In this document: piece after piece, positions 8,894 through 17,657 of the stretch
Layout of the letters: each line of letters starts with the position of its first letter
How positions within the stretch are numbered: the first letter of the stretch is position 1
From: an uncultured Scytonema sp.
GTDB taxonomy: Bacteria > Cyanobacteriota > Cyanobacteriia > Cyanobacteriales > Nostocaceae
Assembly (NCBI GenBank): GCA_937873135.1
Contig: CALMVQ010000164.1
Coordinates: 39,831-103,830, forward strand
DNA length: 64,000 nt
Direction: 5' to 3'
The notes under the pieces: generated by a model
The model's input: the letters and a program-made list of their open reading frames with translations, nothing else
Database searches by the model: none
Told to the model about the DNA's origin: nothing
Translations under genes and position numbers: made by a program

Positions 8894-10606
8894 ATGTCAC
8901 TCTTCTCTCAAGTTTGGAAGCTTTTAAGAACTTGTGTCAGAGTCTCGTGGGTAGAAGAGATACCCAAGGAAACTTCTCTTGCAAACGAAGCAGTTTTGCC
9001 TTTACAAAAAACAGAGCAAGACAAAATCTTTGAGTCGCCGCAAAATAATTCACAAGAATTATTACTTGAGGAACGATTGCAAGAAAACTTGGCAGCATGG
9101 ACAAAACCGAGCAGTGGTTTCACTTTTAATATAAGCGATCGCCAGTTAAATCAAGATATTTATGATTTACTGGGCAATGGGGTACTGAAACCCGAAATTA
9201 CCGACAAAGTGATCAATAGTGCGATCGCCAGTCAGCACTTTCAGCCGGTGGAACTTTTTCAGCGATTGGAAAAATTTTATGAAAGTTGGTGTCAGGGGGA
9301 ATTTATTGATGCTGCACCACCTGATAACCTACCTTTAAAAAAGATGCTCAAGTTGTCGGGACAAAATCTTGCAGTCGGATTGCGGCAGGTTGACATAACA
9401 ACGGGACTGAATGTGATGATTTTGCTTTTAGAGTTACACCGTTATGCTCAACAGCAAGATAACCTCAAGCATCAAATCATCTTCTATCCCTCGGGGCAAA
9501 GGAATCCAGACAACTTTTTCACATCTCAACTTCTCCGTATTATTAACTACAGCGACGCTATCGAAATTGGCAATTTTAGTAGTGTAGCTGGGCAATTTCT
9601 TAGAGGAGGCAACTTTAGCGGTGCTTACCTTGGTGATGCCAATTTAACGGGTGTCAACTTCAGTAAAGCTAACCTGAAATCTTCTTACTTCGGTGATGCT
9701 AACTTGACTGGGGTTAACTTCAGTGATGCCAACCTCAGCAGTGCTGACTTTGGTGATGCCAACCTGACTGGTGCTAACCTCAGTCATGCCGATCTCAGAC
9801 GTATCAATCTTAGCAGCAGTAACCTTACCGGCGCTAACTTAAGCAATGCTAACCTCAGCAATGCTAACCTGACTTCAGCCGACCTCAGCAACACTGACCT
9901 GAGCAATGCTAATCTTAAGGGTGCTAACTTGACAAGTGCTAATCTCAGGGATGCTAAGCTTGGGCATGCTAACCTTTGTGATACTATCCTCTTCGGTGCC
10001 AATCTCAGCGACGCCATCCTGATCGGCGTAGATCTCAGCCATGCCGATCTTTGTCGTGCTGATCTCAGTGGTGCCGATCTCAGGCAAGCTATTTTAAGAG
10101 GTACTAACCTAAGCGACTCTATTCTTTTCAGCACCAATCTCAAGAATGCCATTCTGATCGCGGCCGATCTCAGCTATGCCAAACTCAACGGCGCAAATCT
10201 GCAGAACGCTAACCTCAAAGGCGCAATTCTTCTAGGTGCGGAACTCAGTGGTGTAGACTTGAATGGGGTGATTCTTAACGAAGCCGATCTGAGTGGGGTC
10301 GTTTTGAATGAAGCCGATCTTACTGGTGCCGATCTTAGCAATGCTATCCTGTTTGGCACTGACCTCAGCTATGCCAAACTTAATAGTGCTAATCTCAGTG
10401 GCAGTAACCTCAGAGGTGCTATTTTTAGCGGTGCTGATCTGAGATTCACTAACCTAAGTTTTGCCATTTTCAGCAATACTGACCTCAGTGATGCTAATCT
10501 CGAAAAAATGACTTGGAATGAAAATCTAGAGTGGGAAGGGGCACGCGGTTTAGAAACGGCTGTGAATGTGCCAAAAGCTTTAAAGCAACAGTTGGGACTT
10601 AGGTAA
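8894..10606 (+). CDS. Pentapeptide-repeat protein with N-terminal non-repeat domain
   Basis: 570 residues. The first ~235 residues are not repeated and contain predicted helices. I do not recognise this domain, though cyanobacterial pentapeptide proteins often carry a variable effector-like N-terminus. Residues ~237-545 are about 60 tandem pentapeptides of the form A(D/N)LSX, giving a right-handed quadrilateral beta-helix. A short non-repeat tail (WNENLEWEGARG and on) ends the protein. There is no signal peptide, so it is probably cytosolic. The start ATG has AAGGGA seven bases upstream. Periodicity of the DNA also opens long antisense frames here, which are shadows. Biochemical role unknown. 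Confidence 0.85.
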   Translation: MSLFSQVWKLLRTCVRVSWVEEIPKETSLANEAVLPLQKTEQDKIFESPQNNSQELLLEERLQENLAAWTKPSSGFTFNISDRQLNQDIYDLLGNGVLKPEITDKVINSAIASQHFQPVELFQRLEKFYESWCQGEFIDAAPPDNLPLKKMLKLSGQNLAVGLRQVDITTGLNVMILLLELHRYAQQQDNLKHQIIFYPSGQRNPDNFFTSQLLRIINYSDAIEIGNFSSVAGQFLRGGNFSGAYLGDANLTGVNFSKANLKSSYFGDANLTGVNFSDANLSSADFGDANLTGANLSHADLRRINLSSSNLTGANLSNANLSNANLTSADLSNTDLSNANLKGANLTSANLRDAKLGHANLCDTILFGANLSDAILIGVDLSHADLCRADLSGADLRQAILRGTNLSDSILFSTNLKNAILIAADLSYAKLNGANLQNANLKGAILLGAELSGVDLNGVILNEADLSGVVLNEADLTGADLSNAILFGTDLSYAKLNSANLSGSNLRGAIFSGADLRFTNLSFAIFSNTDLSDANLEKMTWNENLEWEGARGLETAVNVPKALKQQLGLR

Positions 10607-10648
10607 TTAGCTATTCCACATTTAAGTTGTATCAAAACGAGTTTGGCT

Positions 10649-10685
10649 GTTGACTGTTAACTGTCACAAACAATTAACAGTCAAC
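10649..10685. terminator. Bidirectional hairpin built from heptamer repeats
   Basis: GTTGACTGTTAA (10649-10660) pairs perfectly with TTAACAGTCAAC (10674-10685) around a 13-base loop, between two convergent genes. The sequence also reads in heptads (GTTGACT, GTTAACT, GTCACAA, ACAATTA, ACAGTCA, ACACTCA), so the terminator may be an STRR insertion. There is no strong T run. Confidence 0.5.
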
Positions 10686-10776
10686 ACTCAGTGAAATAAC
10701 AACTATTTATGTTAAATTCAGTACATGCGCGTGGGTGAATTTCTACTCGTTATTTTTTTTGACCCAATCAAAAATT

Positions 10777-11370
10777 TTAACTCAAAAACAACTCCTTAAT
10801 CCCCGCACTGCCAATCTCTACTGCAAGCGCCGCTAACAAAAAACCCAGAAGCTGAGTAATAATGACTTCACCTTCTGCACCAAGCAACTTGTCAAGACGG
10901 TTTGCCAGACGCATAATCACCCAACTGACAAACATCGCCGACAAAATCCCCACCACGACACTAAGATTGGGATTGGCTGGTTCTGATATTAACAGCATCA
11001 CGCTCGTTAGTGTACCAGGTCCTGCTAGTAGCGGCAAAGCCAATGGAGTGATTGCCACATCGCGCTCGTTGTCAATGAGAGGAGTATCCATCCCTCCTTG
11101 GAGCATTCGTAAGGAAATTAATAACAGTAGCAGTCCCCCAGCTACTCGTAAAGACCCTAAACTGATGTCTAAATAACTTAAAATCAATTGACCAGCAAAG
11201 GCAAACACCATCAGTACTGCTATTGCCACTAATATTGCTTTATTTATAACTTTGTTTCTTTGGGCTGGTTCCATGCCCTTAGTCAGAACTAAAATTATCG
11301 GGATATTACCTACTGCATCGGCAAGAACAAACACAGCAACAAAAGTTTTAACGAAAACAGAGAGGTTCAC
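10777..11370 (-). CDS. MarC family integral membrane protein
   Basis: 197 residues with six predicted transmembrane helices and short loops. The N-terminal half of the first helix carries the ADAVGNIPI segment, followed by LTKGM and a Gly-rich third helix (SLRVAGGLLLLL). These are MarC/YhgN family features. The second half repeats the pattern with PLLAGPGTLTSVMLL, another hallmark. It acts in the plasma membrane; despite the historical name (multiple antibiotic resistance), the transported substrate is unknown. It starts at GTG 11370 with the direct repeat 11373-11481 beginning three bases upstream, so its promoter must lie in or beyond the repeat. Confidence 0.9.
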   Translation of the reverse strand: MNLSVFVKTFVAVFVLADAVGNIPIILVLTKGMEPAQRNKVINKAILVAIAVLMVFAFAGQLILSYLDISLGSLRVAGGLLLLLISLRMLQGGMDTPLIDNERDVAITPLALPLLAGPGTLTSVMLLISEPANPNLSVVVGILSAMFVSWVIMRLANRLDKLLGAEGEVIITQLLGFLLAALAVEIGSAGIKELFLS

Positions 11371-11372
11371 GA

Positions 11373-11481
11373 TAGATATTATTTATCAAGGTTTATTAAT
11401 AACCTAACGAGAACTCCCCCAGTTTCCCTTAACCCGTAGCAAGATTGAAATGGGGTGTTGAGGAAGAAAATTAGAAGAGAA
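11373..11481. repeat. Direct repeat copy 1 bounding the SET/EamA/oxygenase islet
   Basis: Aligns without gaps for about 75 bases, then with a few small changes, to 15278-15385 in the same orientation, at roughly 80% identity by eye. Exact blocks include the first 22 bases, CCCGTAGCAAGAT, and GGTGTTGAGGAAGAAAAT. The left end abuts marC here, while the right end of copy 2 faces the nitrilase gene. That is the arrangement expected if a shared marC/nitrilase spacer was duplicated when the islet entered. Confidence 0.8.
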
Positions 11482-11636
11482 AGAATGACAATTCCCAATA
11501 CGGTTCGGCAGCAAAGGGTAGCTCTTTACCGATCACCCCCTCCTAAGGAATACCCAAAAATCTACCAAACCTAATTATGTTTTACCTGATGGAAATGGTT
11601 TCATGCTTGTCGGTAGTTACGTTTACCCAATTATGC

Positions 11637-12101
11637 CTAGATTTCAACTAACGGTTTGAGATAATCGGCAATAAATTCACCATACTTTTCTCTGATATCA
11701 GCAGAAAGAAACTTGAATCCACGGGTTTTTAATCGACAGTTAGATGAGCCACAGGCACATTCTGGAACAGCAATGGAAATATACTCTGTTGTCTCGTAAT
11801 CCCATGTAATCTCACATCCAGAAGGAATATCAACCATTGCTATGAAATCATATGCTCCGAACTGATTATTTCTAACCCCTGTGTTTGGGCTACAAGAATG
11901 ATTGATCAATCGTCCCGGCTCATCTAATTCTATATGCATGTCAAACTCTACCTGGAAAGAGTGATTAGTTCTGTCTGGTAGAAGCATGACTCTGCGTCCA
12001 GTCACGACTGTTTCACCCTTGGAGAAACTGCGGTTAGCAAAGACGCTTCTTCCTTTATCTGTCAGTTTCACTTTGACATCGGTTAAAATTTCTAAGTTCA
12101 T
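11637..12101 (-). CDS. SET-domain protein, putative lysine methyltransferase
   Basis: 154 residues from ATG 12101; a TTG ten codons upstream is less likely. The core SET motifs are present: GRSVFANRSFSKGE near the start (the SAM-binding GxG-like region), RLINHSCSPNTG (the NHS/C knot), and ITWDYET. A post-SET cluster, CACGSSNCR, follows; with the upstream Cys it can bind zinc as in eukaryotic histone methyltransferases. Compact SET proteins occur sporadically in bacteria, with protein lysine as the usual substrate; the target here is unknown. It is last in a minus-strand run with the EamA and oxygenase genes (114-base gap), so co-transcription is plausible. Transfer from elsewhere is likely but unproven. 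Confidence 0.8.
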   Translation of the reverse strand: MNLEILTDVKVKLTDKGRSVFANRSFSKGETVVTGRRVMLLPDRTNHSFQVEFDMHIELDEPGRLINHSCSPNTGVRNNQFGAYDFIAMVDIPSGCEITWDYETTEYISIAVPECACGSSNCRLKTRGFKFLSADIREKYGEFIADYLKPLVEI

Positions 12102-12215
12102 AATTGTTTTTTTAACTAAATAGATGAGCAATTATGGTGGCGTTACTGATTTAAAGTCAAAATACAGTCTTCGTAGAAATCCTTGTTTCAAATGCTTTAT
12201 TTTTTAAGTTCTAGA

Positions 12216-13220
12216 TTACGAATTGAATTCCGATTCGATGCGGTTAATGCTCACAAGCGACACTGGAATATTAATTGGCTCGGTATCCGCATCTGAAAGC
12301 GCTGCAACAATCGGCTCGTTAACTTGTATTTCGCCATACTGCTCAGCGTCCTGAGATTTGCTCTGACCAAAAACCATTGCAACCAGCACAAGAGTTGCGC
12401 CAATCAGACCGCGTACTCCCAATTTCTCTCCCAGTAGTAGAAAAGAGAAACCCGCTGCGAAAATCGGCTCGAGCGTATACATTAGAGCTGTCTCGTAAGC
12501 GTTAACCCATCGTTGAGCCACTATTTGGAGAACAATAGTAGCAGAAGTATCAACCAAACCAAGATATACGAGTACTCCAAAGTCAGTACCAATTGCCTCA
12601 TGCTCTCTAAGCAGATCCGGCGCTCCCCAGATTAAAGAAACTATCGCCATCACCCAAAGTTGGATCGCGGTGAGTGGCATTAGGGGGTGGCGCAACGTGA
12701 TAGACTCAAGCTTGAGAATGTAGATCGAGTAGAGGAAGGCGTTGCATAACATCAACAGATCACCGATAACTATCTGTTCACTCTCCCAACACATCACTCC
12801 AACGCCAATGATGGCAATTCCTGCGGCGAGAAAAGTTTTTAGGAACACCTGCCGACCTAGCAGTTGCCCCAATAGAGGAACTAGGACGACGTTAAAACTG
12901 GCAATGAATGCAGCATGATTTGCAGAGATAGTCTCAAGCGCAACTGTTTGGAGGGTTAAGGTAGTAAAGATTACAAGTCCCAACAACGCTCCATCCCGTA
13001 GTAGGAGAAGATTAAGGAAGCGCAAATAGGGTGTGAAAGGCAGTGCCGCTATTGTAAAGCGGGTTGCAAATATTGCAGGCACAGAAAGATTACTGACGGC
13101 TCCCTTGAGCAGAGCAAAGCTCGTACCCCAGATTAGGGTGACGACAAGTAACACTGCTATACCCCAAGCATGGAGAGTTTTTGGTGATCTTTGAGAGTCA
13201 TTATTTAATTCTATGGTCAT
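12216..13220 (-). CDS. EamA/DMT-superfamily transporter (predicted exporter)
   Basis: 334 residues with ten predicted transmembrane helices in two EamA repeats (about residues 15-145 and 155-290). Recognisable features are WGTSFALLKGA in helix 1, the ALLYTLEPIFAAGFSFLLLGE-like segment of repeat 2 (YETALMYTLEPIFAA) and the conserved Gly near GLIGATLVLVAM. A hydrophilic tail of about 40 residues follows. EamA proteins usually export small metabolites such as amino acids. It starts 43 bases after the oxygenase stop on the same strand, an operon-like spacing. An export role for the oxygenase's product is inference. Confidence 0.88.
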   Translation of the reverse strand: MTIELNNDSQRSPKTLHAWGIAVLLVVTLIWGTSFALLKGAVSNLSVPAIFATRFTIAALPFTPYLRFLNLLLLRDGALLGLVIFTTLTLQTVALETISANHAAFIASFNVVLVPLLGQLLGRQVFLKTFLAAGIAIIGVGVMCWESEQIVIGDLLMLCNAFLYSIYILKLESITLRHPLMPLTAIQLWVMAIVSLIWGAPDLLREHEAIGTDFGVLVYLGLVDTSATIVLQIVAQRWVNAYETALMYTLEPIFAAGFSFLLLGEKLGVRGLIGATLVLVAMVFGQSKSQDAEQYGEIQVNEPIVAALSDADTEPINIPVSLVSINRIESEFNS

Positions 13221-13263
13221 TGAGCAGCATAACCCATTAGCAATTGAACTAAATTCTCTTTAG

Positions 13264-13983
13264 TTAACCGTAAAGAGGTTGACTAGAGTAAGACATATTA
13301 ATATTTATTGTTTCGTCATCAGCGTAGGTAAAGATGAGGTTAGTACGCTTGAGTTGTTCCCCTAGAGGCACAACTCGATGAACAGTTTTGTTGGTTTTCA
13401 TAAGGTAGCAATCTCCAACATTATGCCCAACCCGTTTAGCTAATGGTGTATCTAGATCACTAATTTCCATACTGTGGGGAACAAACTCCAGACATCCTCC
13501 AGCCTCTGCTGGTGGGCTTTCAATAAAAATAGCAAAAGCAAAAGCATAAGTATCGAGATGTCCGCCATGAACATCGCCTATTTTTTCGAGCCGATGGATT
13601 ACATGCCTATCAAAAGGATCTGGTACTAAAGACACTTGAGTCCCTGCAATACCACAGAGAAACTCAATTAGCTGAGAATCGCGGTACAGATCCGGAATAA
13701 TTTGTGAGTGTTCTGCAACGGCAATTCCTGAAACAGTGCTAAGATGCCTGGGAGTATTTTTCTCATGCTTCATGTTGAAGTCTCTTCTTCGAGAATGCTG
13801 CTCAAATATTTTGAGGACTTCTGTCTTCAAAATCGCAAATGAATCATCGTTGAAAAACAACGGTAATTTTACATAACAGTTGAGAGCAAACTCTTGGTGA
13901 AATAAAGCTCCAGCTTCTCGCGTCAGACGAGAATAGTTAGTAGTATTGAATAAATTGCTAGTATATTGATACAGACTATTCAC
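13264..13983 (-). CDS. HalD/BesD-like 2-oxoglutarate/Fe(II) oxygenase with a hydroxylase-type HxD triad
   Basis: 239 residues from GTG 13983, with AAGGA eight bases upstream. The segment VHGGHLDTYAFAFAIF supplies H142 and D144, NKTVHRVVPL supplies H202, and R213 in LKRTNLIF is placed to bind 2-oxoglutarate. Overall length and the HGG-H-x-D-Y-AFA context resemble the HalD/BesD group acting on free amino acids. In that group halogenases carry Gly where this protein has D144, so hydroxylation rather than chlorination is predicted. Family match is from recalled motifs; the substrate is unknown. First gene of the EamA/SET run, followed 43 bases later by the exporter. Confidence 0.65.
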   Translation of the reverse strand: MNSLYQYTSNLFNTTNYSRLTREAGALFHQEFALNCYVKLPLFFNDDSFAILKTEVLKIFEQHSRRRDFNMKHEKNTPRHLSTVSGIAVAEHSQIIPDLYRDSQLIEFLCGIAGTQVSLVPDPFDRHVIHRLEKIGDVHGGHLDTYAFAFAIFIESPPAEAGGCLEFVPHSMEISDLDTPLAKRVGHNVGDCYLMKTNKTVHRVVPLGEQLKRTNLIFTYADDETININMSYSSQPLYG

Positions 13984-14349
13984 TGCAAAATCCTTAAAAA
14001 CTTAGACTGTATTTCACTTTTTGCAAAGGAGAGGGAATATAAATATTCCTGACGGAGGAGTGCATCAATACTAAATCAAAGATTTAGCGGTGCTTATCAG
14101 TGGTAGGTTTTAATTCCCTACAAAGAGTAATTCTGGGTTTTATTGTGACGAATCTATTCTTCATTTAATGCGGCATTATTCCATCCCGTAAAAGCCGTTC
14201 ATTGTCTAAATTTAGCTGCGAATTTTTATGAATAAGCCTAATAATCCCATTGAAATTTAACAATTGTCAAGACCCAATGAACTAAATTTTTCCTGAATTT
14301 TCGGTAAGCTATTCCATAGTAATTAATATTTGGATGTTGACAAAAAGAG

Positions 14350-14373
14350 GCTGGTTCGCGAACCAGCTTTTAG
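14350..14373 (+). terminator. Perfect palindrome GCTGGTTCG/CGAACCAGC with short T run
   Basis: The 18-base palindrome at 14350-14367 is followed by TTTTAG. It looks like a rho-independent terminator on the plus strand, yet no plus-strand gene lies upstream in the islet, so it may be a relic. Confidence 0.45.
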
Positions 14374-14571
14374 TTAGTCTACAGCAATCCGGTAGCGTTG
14401 CTACTAGCATTTCCGGTAACCTCTCCAATCGATACTCTAGATCCACCGTAACTGATTAGCGATACACTGAAAGCGTCTGCGCTCCGCGTAATCCCTTACA
14501 AAAGAAAGGCAGAAGTACGTTCGCGCAGCGTGTCCGCTACTGACAAGGCAGAGGGTTGGGCTTTTACCTAG

Positions 14572-14706
14572 AAAAATCTGCCAGCCTCCGGAAAAATCGC
14601 CCCATGAAAAGTTGTTCTTTTTGTATACCAGTTGACAATTGGGGCGATTTTTCCGCTTCAACGTTGGCTCTAAACCCCTTACTTGTAATGAGGCTGGCAG
14701 ATTTTT
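14572..14706. repeat. Nested inverted repeat, MITE-like, 135 bp
   Basis: Outer arms 14572-14588 and 14690-14706 pair over 17 bp (AAAAATCTGCCAGCCTC). Directly inside, 14589-14604 and 14640-14655 pair over 16 bp (CGGAAAAATCGCCCCA). The right side has 34 extra unpaired bases between the two stems. No transposase frame is inside. It resembles a non-autonomous mobile element or long hairpin RNA. Confidence 0.7.
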
Positions 14707-14785
14707 CAGTCTTTTGGTGAGACGGCAGAAGGTAAATGATTTTAATCCTTCAGGGGTGGGTTTAAAGCCCACCAAAAAAATAAAA

Positions 14786-14893
14786 ATGTATTTCGAGACG
14801 CATAGCACAAGAAATACGGCGTCCTCAATTAAGTCCCACGTTTTTAAGCGTGGGTTTCCGTGACTCATAGCTGCCCTCAGCATAGCTGCCTTC
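14786..14893. repeat. Dispersed element related to 48894-49000, possible IS200/IS605-type end
   Basis: The first 39 bases (ATGTATTTCGAGACGC onward to ACGGCGTCC) differ from 48894-48932 at about five positions. Both copies continue with a short hairpin (here CCCACG/CGTGGG at 14835-14854) and then CAGCATAGCTGCCTT. A hairpin near a conserved edge recalls the right ends of IS200/IS605 elements, but no tnpA or tnpB is adjacent. Confidence 0.55.
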
Positions 14894-15277
14894 TGACTTC
14901 TGAATTCACAATTGAACCAAGAAGCCGCTACTAATGTCAAATCATTCCGTCAAACTCACGTTAACTAAAAATGAATTGTGATCCAAATCTAAACAGCAAC
15001 AGTATTGCTATATTCACAGCATTGGTGAAAGGTTAAAAGTTTAATACATTTGTCAATATACCCATAGGATGAAAATTTTGCCAAAAACCGTGATAGAAAA
15101 CATCGTTTTTGGGTTAGCGATGTCAAAAGCAACGGATGTGCGCTCCAATCGCCTAATCTTTGTGCTGAAACCTCATTACAAAGATTAGTTGAATACCTTA
15201 GTTATTACTACATTTTCGGTATAATTTCTAATTGACAAAAGCCATCTTATCTCAACCTGTCACGAATGTATTCATAG

Positions 15278-15385
15278 TAGATATTATTTATCAAGGTTTT
15301 CTAAAAATCTAACTTCAATTTCCCCAGTGTCCTACATCCCGTAGCAAGATGAATATGAGGTGTTGAGGAAGAAAATCAGAAAAGC
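15278..15385. repeat. Direct repeat copy 2 bounding the islet
   Basis: Same orientation and about 80% identical by eye to 11373-11481. It ends roughly 40-80 bases upstream of the nitrilase start, depending on which start is used, so it probably includes part of that gene's promoter. Confidence 0.8.
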
Positions 15386-15462
15386 AACAAAGAAAATCTA
15401 ACTTGAGCTAAATTTTAGCTCCAATGAATGATACGAAAAACTCACTGTTCGTTTTTGAATCT

Positions 15463-16275
15463 ATGAAGTCTTATCTAGCCGCAGCTGTTCAAATGACTAG
15501 TGTGCCAGATCTGCAAAAAAATTTGGCACAAGCAGAAGATTTAATCGATTTCGCCGTACATCAAGGTGCGACATTGGTAGGTTTGCCAGAAAATTTCTCC
15601 TTTATGGGAGAAGAAAATGAGAAACGCGCTCAAGCCAAGGCGATCGCCACTGAATCTGAAAAATTTCTCAAAACAATGGCTCAGCGCTTTCAAATTACCA
15701 TTTTAGGTGGAGGCTTTCCAGTACCGACAAACAGTACGGGCAAAGTCTACAATACGGCATTACTTATTGACCCTAATGGTGAAGAACTTACTCGCTACCA
15801 CAAGGTACATTTATTTGATGTTAACGTCCCTGATGGCAACACCTATCAAGAATCTAGTACTGTGATGGCTGGTACCCAACTACCCTCTGTCTATTTCTCA
15901 CCAGAACTTGGTAATCTCGGGCTTTCTGTCTGCTATGACGTGCGATTTCCCGAACTTTACCGATATTTATCACAAAAGGAAGCAGATGTCGTGTTTGTGC
16001 CTGCTGCGTTTACTGCCTATACTGGTAAAGATCACTGGCAAGTATTGCTACAGGCGCGTGCGATTGAGAACACCTACTATATCATCGCGCCTGCACAAAC
16101 CGGACTTAATTATGCCCGTCGCCAAACTCACGGACATGCAATGATTATTGATCCGTGGGGAATGGTTTTAGCAGATGCGGGTGAACAGCCAGGAGTTGCG
16201 ATCGCGGAAATCAACCCCGTGAGGCTGGAACAAGTTCGCCGTCAAATGCCTAGTCTGCAACACCGTGTCTTTTAG
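15463..16275 (+). CDS. Carbon-nitrogen hydrolase (nitrilase superfamily, Nit-type amidase)
   Basis: 270 residues from ATG 15463, which matches the usual family N-terminus (AAAVQM); an in-frame ATG at 15424 would add 13 residues. Neither has a strong ribosome-binding site. The Glu-Lys-Cys catalytic triad is intact: E43 in GLPENF, K114 in YHKVHLFDV and C157 in SVCYDVRFPEL. The DVRFPELYR and ARAIENTYYI segments are typical of the Nit1/Nit2 branch, which includes deaminated-glutathione amidases and omega-amidases; repair of deaminated glutathione is the likeliest role but is inference. Cytosolic. Divergent from marC across the islet. Confidence 0.9.
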   Translation: MKSYLAAAVQMTSVPDLQKNLAQAEDLIDFAVHQGATLVGLPENFSFMGEENEKRAQAKAIATESEKFLKTMAQRFQITILGGGFPVPTNSTGKVYNTALLIDPNGEELTRYHKVHLFDVNVPDGNTYQESSTVMAGTQLPSVYFSPELGNLGLSVCYDVRFPELYRYLSQKEADVVFVPAAFTAYTGKDHWQVLLQARAIENTYYIIAPAQTGLNYARRQTHGHAMIIDPWGMVLADAGEQPGVAIAEINPVRLEQVRRQMPSLQHRVF

Positions 16276-16318
16276 CAATGACTAAGAACTACTAGCTGTT
16301 TTAGCACATAAAATTAAA

Positions 16319-16405
16319 AACCGGGGAACCTAAGTTATACCCGGTTAAGTCATGCAAATAAGAGAATCCTCAGTTATGTAGGGACACATTACTACAGTGT
16401 CCCTA
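16319..16405. terminator. Two successive hairpins between convergent nitrilase and fba genes
   Basis: AACCGGG (16319-16325) pairs with CCCGGTT (16340-16346), and TAGGGACAC (16379-16387) pairs with GTGTCCCTA (16397-16405). The second is followed by a short T-rich stretch. Their position between convergent genes suggests bidirectional termination. Confidence 0.6.
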
Positions 16406-16420
16406 TTTACTTATAAAAGA

Positions 16421-17500
16421 TTAAACAACGGCAGCTTTCTTGGTAACGGCGTTCAGTTCACCTTTAGCATACTTGGCTGCAAAATCGTCTAGAGAAATCT
16501 GTTTGATCTTGCTGGCATTGCCGGCACTACCGAATTGCTGATAGCGATCGCTACAAACCTTCTGCATGTACTTAATCGAAGGCTTCAAAAAGTGACGGGG
16601 GTCAAATTCTTTTGGATCTGCAGCCAAAGCTTCACGGACTGCTGCTGTAATTGCCAAGCGGTTATCTGTGTCAATGTTCACTTTACGAACACCACTCTTG
16701 ATACCTTTTTGGATTTCTTCTACAGGTACACCATAAGTTTCGGGAATTTGACCGCCGTATTTGTTAATTAAAGCGAGCAAATCTTCAGGTACTGAGGAGG
16801 AACCGTGCATCACTAAGTGGGTATTGGGCAAACGACGGTGAATTTCTTCGATTCGGCTGATCGCTAAAATTTCCCCAGTCGGCTTGCGGGTAAATTTATA
16901 AGCACCGTGGCTGGTTCCAATGGCAACTGCTAAAGCATCCACTTGAGTTTGCTCTACAAAGGCAACTGCTTCGTCTGGATCTGTCAGTAGTTGGTCGTGT
17001 GAAAGTTTACCTTCTGCACCGTGACCATCTTCTTTGTCACCCATACCTGTTTCCAGAGAACCCAAGCAACCAAGTTCACCTTCAACGCTAGCACCCACAG
17101 AGTGAGCTACTTTCACCACTTCACTTGTAACGCTAACGTTGTACTCGAAGCTTGCTGGGGTTTTAGCATCTGCTTCCAAAGAACCGTCCATCATTACACT
17201 GGTGAAGCCATTACGAATCGCGGAGTAGCAAGTTGCCGGACTGTTACCATGATCTTGATGCATGGTAATAGGAATATGAGGGTATGTTTCTACTGCTGCC
17301 AAAATCAGGTGGCGGAGGAAGTTCTCACCTGCGTACTTACGAGCGCCACGAGAAGCTTGCAAAATTACGGGGCTATCTGTCTCTAGAGCAGCTTGCATGA
17401 TAGCTTGGATCTGCTCCATGTTGTTCACGTTATAAGCTGGGATGCCATAACCGTGTTCAGCCGCGTGATCTAGCATCAGCCGCATTGGTACGAGCGCCAT
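16421..17500 (-). CDS. fba: Class II fructose-1,6-bisphosphate aldolase (Calvin-cycle type)
   Basis: 359 residues, normal for the cyanobacterial class II enzyme. It interconverts fructose 1,6-bisphosphate with dihydroxyacetone phosphate and glyceraldehyde 3-phosphate, and also handles sedoheptulose bisphosphate in the Calvin cycle; cytosolic and metal dependent. Visible motifs are YNVNNMEQ near residue 23, MHQDHGN (D83 catalytic, H84 zinc ligand), the GELGCLG segment, GTSHGAYKF and [11 protein letters not shown] 17500 has AGGAGA about eight bases upstream, a strong start. Single gene, with tRNA-Lys upstream on the same strand. Confidence 0.96.
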   Translation of the reverse strand: MALVPMRLMLDHAAEHGYGIPAYNVNNMEQIQAIMQAALETDSPVILQASRGARKYAGENFLRHLILAAVETYPHIPITMHQDHGNSPATCYSAIRNGFTSVMMDGSLEADAKTPASFEYNVSVTSEVVKVAHSVGASVEGELGCLGSLETGMGDKEDGHGAEGKLSHDQLLTDPDEAVAFVEQTQVDALAVAIGTSHGAYKFTRKPTGEILAISRIEEIHRRLPNTHLVMHGSSSVPEDLLALINKYGGQIPETYGVPVEEIQKGIKSGVRKVNIDTDNRLAITAAVREALAADPKEFDPRHFLKPSIKYMQKVCSDRYQQFGSAGNASKIKQISLDDFAAKYAKGELNAVTKKAAVV

Positions 17501-17657
17501 ATGATAGTTCTCCTAATGGTGGATATCAGCTCTGCTTGAGATAAGCGTTATATTTACGCTAATCTTAATACTTTTTTCAACTTATAGGAAATTATAACTA
17601 TTGATGAGTGCTATTGTCTAAAAACTTTATGACGGAGAATTAGTAATTAAACCAGGA

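Larger units (their letters stand above)
13984..15277. other. Long non-coding, repeat-rich stretch of the islet
   Basis: About 1.3 kb without a credible gene. It contains a perfect 18-base palindrome (14350-14367), the nested inverted repeat 14572-14706, an element shared with 48894-49000 (14786-14893), and a further hairpin with arms CTAATCTTTGT (15153-15163) and ACAAAGATTAG (15178-15188). A 167-codon minus-strand frame at 14437-14940 runs through these repeats and matches no family, so I treat it as chance. Confidence 0.6.

Noticed and set aside
9784..10635. Several long antisense frames under the pentapeptide repeats
   Set aside because: They are a by-product of the 15-bp periodicity of the repeat-coding DNA; the products are Leu/Arg/Ser-rich shadows.
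14437..14940. 167-codon minus-strand frame in the islet spacer
   Set aside because: It runs through nested inverted repeats and dispersed elements, has an improbable composition and matches no family.
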